Below, piece after piece: positions 1 to 10,963 of a DNA stretch of 64,000 bases; position 1 is the first letter of the stretch, and every line of letters starts with the position of its first letter. The translations under genes were made by a program, and so were the position numbers. The stretch is taken from NCBI RefSeq assembly GCF_003086295.3, contig NC_092054.1, positions 16,131,878 through 16,195,877 on the forward strand, given 5' to 3'. The notes below the pieces were generated by a model that saw only the letters and a program-made list of their open reading frames with translations, ran no database searches and had not been told where the DNA came from. This DNA comes from Arachis hypogaea (Eukaryota > Streptophyta > Magnoliopsida > Fabales > Fabaceae).

Positions 1-353
1 CTTGCTCAAGCACAGAAGTTGAGTATCATGTCCTCACTGACACCACTGCTGAGGTTATCTCGGTTCGTTGGCTTCTCGAAGATCTGGGTGCTCCTCAGTC
101 GTTCCCTACTGATGTTTTTTGTGATAACCGCAGTGCTATTCAGATTGTCCATAATGATGTGTTTCATGAACGCACCAAACACATTGAGATTGATTGTCAC
201 TTTATTCGGCAACGTATCCTTATTGATGCTGTTCGTTTCATTGCTGTTGGAACACTGGATTAGACTACTGATATCTTCACGAAAGCTCATCACCCGATTC
301 GTTTCCGGATTTTGTTATCCAAACTCAAGCTGGTATTCTTAGCTCCCACTTGA
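1..353 (+). pseudogene. Ty1/copia polyprotein, 3' end (RNase H region)
   Basis: Read from base 3, this stretch encodes the C-terminal RNase H end of a copia polyprotein. Visible landmarks are a TEYHVLTDTTAEV-type segment, CDNRSAIQIV, the KHIEIDCHFIRQ segment and TDIFTKAH, all in the family's usual order. An in-frame TAG at 261-263 interrupts it just before TDIFTKAH, so the copy is dead. The frame ends at a TGA at 351-353, directly before a polypurine tract and an LTR. The rest of the element lies left of the window. Family assignment rests on recognised motifs only. Confidence 0.88.
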
Positions 354-366
354 GTTTGAGGGGAGA
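353..366 (+). other. Polypurine tract of the copia element
   Basis: The purine-rich stretch (gagtttgaggggaga) abuts the LTR start TGTTAGA. This is the plus-strand priming site expected at the 3' end of an LTR retrotransposon. Confidence 0.8.
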
Positions 367-569
367 TGTTAGAGAATCATTAGAATCATTTTAGATCAAT
401 TAGTACCGATTATATTTATATAGCATATCTGTATATTAATTGTAGGATTCTATACCTTTATTACTTTGATTCATCTAACACCTATAAATACCCCTTATAT
501 ATTGTACTTTTGATCATACTGAATAATACGCAAAAACACTTTCTTTAACTTAATCTCTTATTTCTAACA
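367..569 (+). repeat. 3' LTR of the copia element (203 bp)
   Basis: It starts TGTTAGA and ends TCTAACA, a perfect 7-bp terminal inverted repeat with the canonical TG..CA ends. It lies immediately after the polypurine tract. A TATA-like stretch (cctataaatacccc) around 481-495 would be the LTR promoter. The 5' LTR is outside the window. Confidence 0.88.
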
Positions 570-852
570 AACGGTATTATCAAATATAATGAAAATACAG
601 AAAAATTATATTAAAAATTACTCGAAGGTTGTCTCAATATCAATTGTAGAAACCATAATAAATGAAGATAATCTTTCTGTTGCTGAAACACATTAAGAAA
701 AAGTTTTCTTTAAGATCCATGATGCTTCCTACCACATCTTTCCTATTAACACATCTTCTCAGGATCCACCTCTTGATAATTTGGAGTCTGATCTTTTTTT
801 CCAAGGGATTTGATAATTAGGAAACACAGTAGAAAATAAACTAACAAAATAA
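570..852. other. Anonymous AT-rich DNA
   Basis: No credible ORF, TIR or RNA motif is visible. The first 5 bases (aacgg) would be the target duplication of the copia element, but the partner is outside the window. Confidence 0.4.
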
Positions 853-1075
853 ATCAACTTGGGTTGGTTGATTACCTGATTAGTTAGCTTACAGTTTAAA
901 TAAATGTTGAGAGTTCGAATTTTGCCTTATACATGTAGCAACTCATTGACCAGTAACAGATTTTTAAATAGAATTTAGATCCGCGATAAATTAGTCTTTT
1001 ATATATATATATACACCACGACAAAGTAGTCCTTAATCTACCGATTGAAAATGCAGGACACCAAAAATATATAGA
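853..1075 (+). mobile_element. tRNA-derived SINE, degenerate, with a (TA)n expansion inside
   Basis: An A-box-like segment (gattagttagcttac) is followed about 35 bp on by a B-box-like gagttcgaatttt. A conserved body then follows (cttatacatgtagcaa, attgaccagtaacag, agatccgcgat, aattagtc). The same body recurs at 16985-17120, which defines a dispersed family. A short (TA)n run splits the 3' part. The tail near 1060 ends caggacaccaaaaa. From recollection, this body resembles a common legume SINE. Confidence 0.65.
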
Positions 1076-1424
1076 CAACAATAAACTCATTTTGTTGTGA
1101 CATTAACTTATACAGTAAAAAAACCTGTTTTTTTGGGGTAAAATTCCAGGGCCTAAGCCCAAAAAAAACTCTTTTTGTTATGTAGCAATGTATGTATATC
1201 ATCATTGTCAACAAGCTCAAGTAGGGCAGGATTGTTGCTTCTCCACAAGAATTTTTGGGTTTATTCTCCGCCATATGATTTTAATAACATGTCCAGCCCA
1301 TGGTCTAATAATAATAAAAAAAAGTTTGCCATTAATGCATACTAATCTAATTTTGGCGACTCATCAATTCCTAAAACGTAATTTGATATTCCCATGAGCC
1401 AGCTTTGTAAATCATTAAACTTGG

Positions 1425-1494
1425 GTATGGATTCAACCACAAGCATGCAAAACTGGAAAGTATGGATTCAACCACAAGCATGCAAAACTGGAAA
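1425..1494. repeat. Perfect tandem duplication, 2 x 35 bp
   Basis: The segment beginning gtatggattcaaccacaag occurs at 1425-1459 and again, identical, at 1460-1494. Identity suggests a recent slippage or duplication event. Downstream (about 1500-1690) is an AT-rich stretch with the motif aagtgtgatctttta and a 'gtgggac aaaaaataaat' core, shared with the MITE at 16798-16972. Confidence 0.85.
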
Positions 1495-1689
1495 TAAATG
1501 TTCTCCATTTTTTTAACACTTGAAAAAATAAAGTGTGATCTTTTATCTTTAATTTTATAAGTGGGACAAAAAATAAATAAAAAATAATAATAAAAAATAA
1601 AATTAAATACTGAACACCATTCAATTTTTTTTTATTGAAGAGAATCCAATTTCCTTTTTGTTTCTCCATCTTAGACATCTTGTTCCGCC

Positions 1690-2036
1690 AACCCCTTAAA
1701 TATCACTTTATAGACACATACACCATTCGTTTTTGCAATAAGTGTTACCCTCGCTCGTCATATTCACCCTCTTTGACAATACGTTGGTATAAGAAAACAC
1801 CTCTTCATTCTATCATGAAAACTATCCCTTTTGAAAGCTAAAATTTAGGTAGAGATAAAGAAATGAACATGTACTTAACACGCTTTTTTCTTTTACATAA
1901 GATATCCTTTTTTTTTTTTTTACTATTATTATTATGCAAAGATCTATTTTTGTCTTGTAGTGAGATTTTATCTTTATTCAAAAGATTAATAATAGAGATA
2001 ACAAGAATTGAACTATAAAATATTTCGATATAGACT

Positions 2037-2085
<49 letters not shown>

Positions 2086-2594
2086 ATTCAACATTCTCAA
2101 CACTGGCTATAAGGCCGACCCTATCACATCCCATTGCGTCTTAAAAGAATGCAAATTCTAACGTTAAGGAGACTAAATTATTATAAATAATCTTAATGTC
2201 TTTTTCAAAATCTACAGTAGTGTTTTTAGCTAGCTTTAGCTTTTTTTATTATAATTAACTTATTAATATCTATAAAATTATTGTTTAAAAAATAAAAATA
2301 AATACATTTATAGTTTTATACTAAAACTACGTTCACGCATGAAGAAGTTGAAGATTTAGTTCCGCCTCTACTTAGTGCGTTTTTTTACTTAGTCGCAAAC
2401 AGTCCAAAATGAAAAATGTTGGAGTGATATTAGAATTTATTATTCTTAGTCATTATTTATTATCAATTTAATTTTTTTAGTTTAGTTTTTTTTAATTTAT
2501 TAATCAAATGACATATTTTTTTATATTTTTAAATATTACTGACTAATTGATGGTAAAAAAATAATGAATTCTGATGACTCTTTAGGGGTATGTC
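1690..2594. other. AT-rich intergenic DNA with a (TA)n microsatellite
   Basis: No gene is visible. It contains a pure TA dinucleotide run at about 2041-2082 and a short poly-T at about 1909-1921. Confidence 0.5.
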
Positions 2595-3182
2595 TAGGAC
2601 TGTACAAGGATCGGATCGGATATAGCCTATAATTCTATCCGATCCGCACTGCACTCATCGGATACGATATCCGCATTTTTTTCAAGTTGGATCCGATTCG
2701 ATCTTATCTACATACTTGCAGTATATTCGCATAATTCAAAAAAATTGTTTTAAGACGTTTTTTTACTCTAGAAAATCTATTTTTCACCTCTTTAAACCTA
2801 TTTATTCCTAAAATATTATCAATAAAAGTTATTTTGAATAACAAAAGAAAAATAATAACACAAGATCAAAATTTAATTATTCTAACTTAAAGTACAACAT
2901 AAAAAATTAAAAACAAGATATTATAAAATTCATAAAACAACACACTAAAATTCATATCACATTAGGATTTTGCTTTCTTAAACTATGTTATTTATATGAG
3001 ACGTGCGAATCTGCGGATCAAATCCGCGGATATCACTGCCAGATCCGCAATCTGATCCTATCATAGTGCGAATCGGATCCGATTTGATGGCTTTACGGAT
3101 CGGATAATATCCGTAAAATTCGGATCGAATGCGAATAATTACCGCAGATATGCGGATATTATCCGATTCATGTGCAGCTCTA
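2595..3182. mobile_element. hAT-like MITE with GGATCGGATCGGAT-rich ends
   Basis: The left end TAGGACTGTACAAGGATCGG is mirrored at the right end by TAGAGCTGCACATGAATCGG (reverse complement), an imperfect TIR with the TAGRG-TGTACA pattern typical of plant hAT MITEs. Both ends carry repeated 'ggatccgat/gcggatat' words around an AT-rich core with no ORF. The flanks share TATGTCTA but offset by a few bases, so no clean 8-bp target duplication can be claimed. It is related in ends to the element at 22489-23179. Confidence 0.65.
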
Positions 3183-3188
3183 GTACTA

Positions 3189-4363
3189 TGTCTAAAATGA
3201 ACACAATAATTATGTGCTTATTGGATGTGCCATATTTATATAGACCATTAAATTTTATTAGATGAAAATTAAAGGCTAATATAAAAGAAGAACATTGCTG
3301 GACTCTAATAAATACATAATATTCTAATACATAAACATATGTTTTAAATGACAATACTTTAATACACAAGACTTTAAATGGCAACAAAATCTTTTATTCT
3401 TAAATAATTAAATATAAAATATATAAATACAAAATATATGAATATTTTTTATTCATTAAGATTAATTATTATGTAAAAAATTTTTATAATACTAAAAAAT
3501 TATATTAAAATAATATTTTAAACTGTAACATAAAAATATAAAATAATTAAAAGTTTATTTTATATTACTTGACAAATAATTAAATTATTATATTTAAAAT
3601 TTATTAACTAGCTAATTTTATTAAAGATATTATTATATAATATAATTTTTCATCAAAATATTTTAAAATATAATTTATTTAAAGTATTTATATAATACAT
3701 AAAAATATTAATTTTTTATTTTTTAATTTTTTTAAAAAACAGAACATTTTAAATGCAAAAATATAAATATAAAATATATAAATACAAAAAATATAAATAT
3801 GTAATGAAAATGTTATAACATTTTCATGTATTATATATAATATTTTAAATAAATTATATTTTTAAAATATTTTGATAAAAAATTATATTATATAATAATA
3901 TCTTTAATAAAATTAGTTAGTTAATAAATTTTGAATATAATAATTTAATTATTTGTCAAGTAATATAAAATAAAATTTAATTATTTTATATTTTTATATT
4001 ACAATTTAAAATATTATTTTAATATAATTTTTTAATATTATAAAAGTTTTTACATAATAATTAATTTTAATAAATAAAGAATACTTATATATTTTGTATT
4101 TATATATTTTATATTTAATTATTTAAAAATAAAAAATTTTGTTGCGATTTAAAGTATTGTGTATTAAAGTATTATCATTTAAAATATTTATTTATGTACT
4201 AAAATATTCTGTGTTTATTAGAGTCTATCAATATTTTTTTTTATATTAACCTTTAATTTTTATTTAATAAAATCTAATTGTCTATATAAATATAACACAT
4301 CTAATAAACACATTTATAATACATCTAATAAACACATAATTATTGTGCTTGTTTTAGATATAT
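3189..4363. repeat. Long inverted repeat (foldback), arms about 520-550 bp
   Basis: The sequence from about 3189 to 3709 reappears inverted at about 3812-4363. Landmarks: tctaaaatgaacacaataat at the left edge versus attattgtgcttgttttaga at the right edge, and gactctaataaata at 3300 versus gtttattagagtct at about 4213-4227. The central 100 bp contains a smaller hairpin (gaaaatgttataacattttc). The arms are diverged but collinear. No ORF lies inside. It is either a long-TIR MULE/foldback element or an inverted duplication. I could not find a clear target duplication. Confidence 0.8.
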
Positions 4364-4725
4364 TCGTTCTCTAATATTTTTTCAACTGTAATTACGTCAA
4401 ATATATATTTTTAACTACTTTCGCTACGTTGATATTTTTCGATTATTTATTTATGGGAACATTTTAATTTTAACGTTCACATACTTGAGGGAAGTAGAAC
4501 CAAAAGCTTAAACCACGTGGTGATGACTTTTCCACGAAATAATTAATTAGCTAATTAAATTACACAACATTCCACCAAGTGACATAATGATGAGAATGAC
4601 TTATTATATTGATAGCTCTATATCAATAACGCCTTTGTTGGATGAATAACGTGGAAAACTAGAGTAATGCATATGAGCAGAGAGGCTCTCCATTATGTTG
4701 ACCTCGTTGGAGCCCAATGTCAACA
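4364..4725. other. AT-rich intergenic DNA
   Basis: Nothing coding or repetitive stands out here. Confidence 0.4.
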
Positions 4726-4733
4726 TGCATGGT

Positions 4734-5516
4734 CAGTGGCGGATTTACGGGGCTGAGGTGGTCATGGTCTCCCTTATTTTTTTTAAAAAATTATTATTAT
4801 TAGTTTATTATTATAAATTAAATATATTGTTGTATATTATACATTAAAAAAAATTTACATATTAATAATTTAATATGTATAAATTATAATATATATTATA
4901 ATATATCAGTAATAGCAATTAATAAATAAATTGTCAATGAGTAATAGCTCAAATGGCATAATCTTCTCATACTCAATTAAAAGGTTATGGGTTCGAATCA
5001 CCTATCTTTGGTATAAAAAAAATTAATAAATAAATTAAAAAATAATAAAAACATATAAATATATAAATAATTAAAAAGTTATTAAAAAATATAGATTTGA
5101 ATTAATGTAAAAAATAATAATTATAAAAAAAAATTTTATTTTGACTCTTTCTATGACAACAGTAATAACTGAATAAATTTTTTAAACAATAAAAATTATA
5201 AAAATAATACTTTAAAATAAGATGAAAGACGAATTTTTAACAGATTATATGATTGTATATGTTAAAAAAGAGAATGCTTTAAAATTTATTTCAGATGGTA
5301 AATTAATAATTTTAGTTATATGAAATATCGCAGAATAAATTCAAAAATACCAAAATCTGAAAGTAGATAGTCGAATGTTAATTGTTATATAATATAATTA
5401 TTAATTTTAACTTATATATTATAAATTATATTTTGTTGATTTTTTGTTATGTTATATTTTAATTTATTTTGTATTTAATTTGGCCCCTATTATAAAAATT
5501 TTTGGATCCGTGACTG
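4734..5516. mobile_element. hAT-like element, 783 bp, with 8-bp target duplication
   Basis: The ends are CAGTGGCGGAT at the left and CAGTCACGGAT at the right (reverse complement). The flanks are tgcatggt (4726-4733) and tggatggt (5517-5524), matching at 7 of 8 positions, which is the size expected for hAT. The interior is AT-rich with no ORF. A SINE is nested at 4933-5020. The right end is preceded by ggcccctattataaaa. Confidence 0.78.
4933..5020 (+). mobile_element. tRNA-derived SINE with perfect 16-bp target duplication
   Basis: The A box is tagctcaaatgg (4945-4956) and the B box gggttcgaatc (4989-4999), about 33 bp apart, the internal Pol III promoter layout of tRNA-type SINEs. The element ends in an A-rich tail (ggtataaaaaa). 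It is flanked on both sides by the identical 16-mer AATTAATAAATAAATT (4917-4932 and 5021-5036), a textbook L1-type target duplication. It is only 88 bp long, so it is a very short SINE or a 3'-truncated one. It is inserted inside the hAT-like element at 4734-5516. Confidence 0.88.
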
Positions 5517-5524
5517 TGGATGGT

Positions 5525-6269
5525 CACCGTCACGTCCCGCCTGCGGTGATGGCCACCATGACTATTTGGTGTGAGAGAGAACTTGAAAGGAAGGAAGGTG
5601 CGTGAAAATTTACCTCTACTTATTTTGATGTGAAGTTGATAATCTTTAACTGAAAATAAAGGTAAGTAGGTGTGTCTCTGGGACTTTCGTTCGGAAAGGA
5701 GAATAAGATTGGCGGAAAAAAATTGACTAATAAAAATTTTATTAAAACATTAAATTAAAACAAAAATAAATATTTGTAAAATATATTTTCATGTTTATTA
5801 TTTTAAACATTAAAATCCAATTTCTAGATTTATAATGAGAGAAAAAAAAGATGTGCTACCTCTTTATTTATAATAAAAGATTATACGAAAATATAGTACG
5901 TCCATTATTATTATTATTATTATAAATCTTTATCTTATCAAACGTTTCAAACTGTTCCTAGTCATCTTAAGATGACTTCATATTTTAACAAATAAAAATA
6001 AAATGACTAGGGGACAACCGGACAAGAACAACCCTCCTTATAAATGCACTTTGTCTCTGTTGCTAAAGTTACATTGTATTGTAGCTAGAAAACGACGATA
6101 ATTATTTATTCTTTTTAATTTTAATGGTAGTGAAGGGAAGAGATGGGTTGACTTGATCTAAAGTCATTAACAACTTCAGTTAACTTGTGTGGAGAAGTGA
6201 CCGATGGAAATATAATTTAGAGAAAAAAATAATTAAATTTTTTATTTTTTAATTTGAATATACGTAAAT
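5525..6269. other. Intergenic DNA
   Basis: AT-rich sequence with no supported gene. Short ORFs here have no recognisable features. Confidence 0.4.
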
Positions 6270-6432
6270 TTTTTAATTAATTAAAAATATAAAAATATTT
6301 TTTATTTTTTAAAATACGAGACATTTAAATTATTCCGTCCAAAATATATAAAGATAAATCGATTTTTCGAATAGACTTAAATATTTTGTATTTTAAAAAA
6401 TAAAAAAATTTTATATTTTTAATTAGTTAATA
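6270..6432. repeat. Inverted repeat / hairpin, arms about 55 bp
   Basis: taattaaaaatataaaaata...aaaatacgagacatttaaat on the left is mirrored by atttaaatattttgtatttt...tatttttaattagtta on the right, around a central spacer of about 55 bp. It is probably a small MITE; no target duplication was confirmed. Confidence 0.55.
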
Positions 6433-7091
6433 ATTTATATATTTTCGAGATAAAAAGTCATAAACTTATTTATCGTTTACTCAACAATTTATTATCTCCA
6501 GAAATTGTCCGAAGGTGATGAAATGATTGACGAATGAATTAGACACCATGCCAATGGTTTATCTCTAAGCACCTAACTTGAATGCTGATATTTGGCTTCA
6601 ATATTAAGCTACCAAACAAGTAGCAATTGACATGTTCTGTATCTAGTAAGATACAATATTTTCTAAAATATCTGAAATATAATTTTATTGCTTTCTCTTT
6701 TTTTCTTAGAAAAATATTTCACTTCATTAATATTGAAACAAATTCTATTTCGAAGCAAAATATTTGCCGCATGAACTCTTTTAAGTTTTACTTGTATTAT
6801 ACCCATCGCTACCAGATTCAGCTCTACATAATAGCCTCTCAAGTTTGATAAATTTCATTTTGAAACCATTAGTTTCAGAATTTTCACTCTCACCCCCCCA
6901 AAAGACCACCTCAAACCCAAGAATTTACCAATGTCAAAATATGTTCGTTAGGTCTCCAGAAAATGATCATTAATAAGTATATTGATGAAGCATTTTCTTA
7001 ACAAGTTCATTATTCATGTCAAGTTCAAAATGTAGTTATTGAAATCGTTGAAAAGGCGCCACAGAAAAAAGTAAATAAAAAATAATCATAT
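6433..7091. other. Intergenic DNA
   Basis: The open frame at 6627-6848 is AT-rich, has no domain signal and is most likely chance. I see no other feature. Confidence 0.4.
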
Positions 7092-7094
7092 TAA

Positions 7095-7455
7095 GGGTTT
7101 GTTTGGGTGAGCTTTTAAAAAAAAGATCTTTTTTCGAGTTAGTTTTTTTTAAAAGATCTTATAGAGAAGTAAAAGTAATTTTATGTTTGGATATCTCATG
7201 TAAAAATGTCTTTTTATCAATCAATTATGTTTGGATATAACAATATAAAAGTACTTTTTTGTTTATTTATTACATGAAAAACATCGTTTTTTAAGAAAAA
7301 ATATCTTTTAAAAAAAGATGTAAATTACAGTTTCTCAAAAAAAATTTTTTTTTATTTTACTAGTGCTTTTACTTTTACTACTAAAAATTTACCAAACATA
7401 TTAAAAAATAAAAAAAGATCTTTTTTTAACAAAATAATGGCATTCAAACATGCAC
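7095..7455. mobile_element. Tourist/Harbinger-like MITE, 361 bp
   Basis: The left end GGGTTTGTTTGGGTG and the reverse complement of the right end GTGCATGTTTGAATG share the TGTTTG core of PIF/Harbinger termini. TAA flanks both sides (7092-7094 and 7456-7458), fitting the 3-bp TWA target preference. Subterminal aaaaaagatcttttt palindromes occur near both ends. It has no coding capacity. Confidence 0.7.
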
Positions 7456-7588
7456 TAAGTGTATATTAAAATTAACTATTAATATAAAATATATATAAAA
7501 TATAAAATATATACTAAAAATAAATTAAATTATATATATTTATATATAAATATATAATAACTAATTTTAATAGTGATTTTAATGTATA
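7456..7588. mobile_element. Short AT-rich MITE ('gtgtatattaaaatta' family)
   Basis: Starts gtgtatattaaaattaac and ends with the inverted form attttaatgtata. The same family occurs at 60169-60309 in this window. It abuts the preceding MITE directly. Recalled as very abundant in peanut. Confidence 0.65.
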
Positions 7589-8218
7589 AATAATATTTTT
7601 AATAGAAAAAAAATTAGAGTTTGAAAATGAGACCATTAAAAATCTGGAAATAATCAAATAATTGATCGGGTTATTAATTATTATATAGTACATTGATCTC
7701 ACATTCTACTTATCGGAGATACCTAACATGATACCCACCGTTGTCTTATCCAAACCTACTAATAATTGGGAGTAATTTTCTAATTTTATTTTACGCTCTT
7801 TAATAATAAATTAATAATAACTACATATTTTAATTTTTTTTCTCGCCTAATTAATATTTTTGTTCTCATTTCTAATTCTCTCTTAAATAAATTCTATTAT
7901 AAATTCCACACCAATCAAGATATAACTTTTAATAATATTCAATTTTATATTTTTTTTCCCCCCAAATGTGTCTGCCTCTGCCATGTAGTACTCTCTATTC
8001 AAAAGAATGATTAGTATATGCCATCCAGTTGATTAAAGGACCTAATAAAATACTCACTTGCCCCTTTTGGCAGGTGATTTATGACAGCATTATTTTCTTA
8101 TCCCCGTCAAATAATAGTTCGTGTTATATATATGGTTATATAAAAAAAATGGGGAAAAAATGTTTGCCATGTGTGCAAGCAAGAGAGAGAAATAGAAGTG
8201 ATAATTATTATAAATAAA
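7589..8218. other. Intergenic DNA
   Basis: No supported feature; short AT-rich chance ORFs only. Confidence 0.4.
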
Positions 8219-8445
8219 GAGAGCTACTTAGATAAAGACATCTAAAACATCCTTTTTTAAAGATATTTTTTATTAATTAAAATTTAATATATATAATTAA
8301 TTAAATCGTATTATTTTTATCAAAATTAGGATAGACAAATTAATTTGACCAAAAAAATAGTGAATCAAATTTTAAATCGATCTAAATTAACATTATTTTT
8401 TATAAAAAATAACTATAATATCCTTATTATAGAAAATGACTAAAA

Positions 8446-8493
<48 letters not shown>

Positions 8494-8806
8494 TGAAAAC
8501 TCTAAATCTTAATCCTATGACGACAGAAAAGTAAAGGATTAGAATTTAGAATTCTCAAAATTAATATATATATTAGAAGTATTTTAGTTATTTTTTATAA
8601 TAAGGATATTGTAGTAATTTTTTATAAAAAATAATATTAGTTTAGATCAATTCAAAATTTGATTCATTATTTTTTCAGTTAAATTAATTTGTTTGGCCTA
8701 ATTTTGATAAAAATAACATAATTTAATCGGATTATATGTTAAATTTTAATTATTAAAAAACATCTTTAAAAAAAACGTTTTAGACGTCTTTACCTAAATG
8801 ACTCCC
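8219..8806. mobile_element. Long-TIR MITE (MULE-like), 588 bp
   Basis: GAGAGCTACTTAGATAAAGA at the left matches the reverse complement of the right end, GGGAGTCATTTAGGTAAAGA. The inverted similarity continues inward for most of each half (for example tagttattttttataataag at the right against cttattatagaaaatgacta at the left). A (TA)n run lies in the middle at about 8449-8485. The 9-bp flanks ataaataaa and atattaaaa match only partly. Confidence 0.75.
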
Positions 8807-9888
8807 ATATTAAAATTGATAAATTTAACTGATACCCTAATTAATTATCTAACAAAGTTATTATTATAATTAGGTGATTAGTATGTTCAAATAAAATAAA
8901 ATTAAAAAAATGTCCATGATTATTATATTAGTCGTTCGTTTATTTTTATATAAGACAAAAATGGGTATTTATGTCTTAAAGAAAAATGTGTAGATGTACT
9001 GTGCAGTTTCCACGAAATTATTGGTTCATTACATGGAAAGACATAAGCCCTTTCGATGTCAACCAAGACACAAAATTTTATATTCTAGGTTTAATTTTAA
9101 AAACAAGATAAGATATGATATTAAAAATATGGCATAAAGAGTAAAAATATAAAAATTAATATTTTTATATTTTGTTTGATAATAAATTAAATAATTATAA
9201 AAGTTTAATTTATTTTTATTTTGTTATTTAAAAAATTTAGAAAAAAATTAAAAATATAATAATAAAAAATATAATTAAAAAATTAATAAAAACAATGAAA
9301 AAAACAATAAAAAATAAATTGTATTTTTCGTTAGTCAATATCTTTTTTATTAGAATAGACATAAAATATACTAATTTAGTGTCTTTAGATATAATATTTC
9401 TATCCATGTCTAATCTATTAAATATGATTTTATATTTCTGTGTCTCTTTTTCAATGTCCTATCCTTATAAATAAATACAGTCATATAGATGGATCTCATA
9501 TTGACGGGATGACTAAATTTTGATTCTTGAATTTAATATAAATAGTTAAAAAAATAAATATAAAATATTCATATATATTTCTTGTTATTGTTGGATCAGT
9601 GTTTGTTTTTTGAAATATAAGTAGTTATATTGAATTTTGAATTTTTAAAAGTTATTTTTGTCAAATTTTTTATTTTTAAGAGTTAGATTTGTCCATACAT
9701 GCAAACTTGTTAGGCTATTTTTGTCAAAAAAAAATAGCAAACAAACACGAATTATTCGAACGTAAGATTTTACTTTCATTCCAATCCATCTCAACCCAAG
9801 GACTAAATTAAATCTTAATTCTATATTTTAAATGCTAGCAACATAATTATAAGAAACACAACATAAGTCCTATACTAATTGACAAAAT
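8807..9888. other. Intergenic DNA
   Basis: AT-rich, no gene or clear repeat structure seen. Confidence 0.4.
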
Positions 9889-10420
9889 TTATATTCTAAT
9901 TTCTCCTTTAATCTTTCCTATCTTTATAACTACTTTTATGTTAGATTCTTCAGGCAGCTCAGTTATAATTATAGTGTTGACAAAATCAGGTTCATTGTTT
10001 GTCGTAATCACAGATCTCGCCAAAGCCTCCCACCCACCTTCAATTCCCAAGTAAAATATTTGCAGTCTTGTCCCTTTAATATACGAATAACAAGAAGCAG
10101 TGAACATGTGCACAAAAACATGAAAAAAATTCTCCACTTTTAACAAAACTTTTATAATCGAATTTCACTTACTGCCCATCTTAGACAACGGATGAAGCTT
10201 CTTCCAGGGTTTGTCACGATACTAAACTCTAGCAATACTACTTTCATCCCCACAGTACACATCTCCCATCCAAATTTTTAGCCTTTTCCCCTTTGATCCA
10301 GCATTTTCAGAATTGCTGCAACTCGCCTTAGATGTTACTGGGTTTGTGATTCGGCGCCTAGACATTCCTCCAACTAGCTCCTTTAAAACAGTTTTCTCAA
10401 ATTTCGAAGTCTAGGGTTTC
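9889..10420 (-). pseudogene. Decayed small gene, possibly GRF-type zinc-finger TE-associated family
   Basis: Two antisense pieces are visible. An upstream piece starts MSRRRITNPVTSK at about 10364 and runs through ...WMGDVYCGDESS before an in-frame TAG; this resembles the start of the small plant proteins with a GRF-type zinc finger (R/S-rich start, then CxCG). A downstream 85-residue frame (10146-9889) contains GGWEALARSV and ends KIKGEIRI; I do not recognise it. The TTTCTT-rich + strand just beyond (10380-10460) would be its 5' leader. If real, it is broken by at least one stop and lacks the remaining zinc ligands. Identification is weak. Confidence 0.3.
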
Positions 10421-10789
10421 AAATCTTCGAATTTCAAATCTTCGAAGAACATACACACACTTAAGAAGAAGAAACACATAGGGTCATTATGATAAAATCA
10501 AGAGATAATGTCACGTTAGGATGTGCGTTACGCCAAGATGGAAGAGTACTTACTATGTGGGAAGCCAAACTAACGACGCATCACACAATTTGACGTTTGG
10601 TTAGAAAGGTCCAATAGAGTAAATCTTTCATGGTTATAAAGTTTATTTAAATCTTTTATGGTCAGTATTGTCAGGATCTCAATCTTTCATAATCAAAAAT
10701 GACTATTTACTCATATATATATAACTAGGATTGCTTATAAATATGAAACATAGAGAGATAAGAAAGAATAAAGTAACCAAGGTAATGAA

Positions 10790-10960
10790 AAACACTCATC
10801 TATTATATATTATTAATTTTACAACTAAAATGTGTCACATATCATTTTCTCATTACAATTAAATATTTTTCTCCAAAATTAATGATTTCTCTCCTCCTTT
10901 CTCTCCCTTTCTCTATCTTTCTCATTCCTTCACCTACTCTTCCTCTCTTATATATCATTC
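10790..10960 (-). repeat. Inverted copy of the purine-rich repeat found at 15560-16145
   Basis: Read on the minus strand it gives gagagaaatcattaattttg, then attgtaatgagaaa, then gtgacacattttagttgtaa. This matches three direct copies at 15560-16145. It lies directly left of the CACTA element at 10964, so that element is bracketed by inverted copies. Confidence 0.75.
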
Positions 10961-10963
10961 ATC

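Noticed and set aside
4945..4999. A functional tRNA gene at the A/B boxes
   Set aside because: No cloverleaf with acceptor stem can be formed; the flanking target duplication and A-rich tail identify a SINE.
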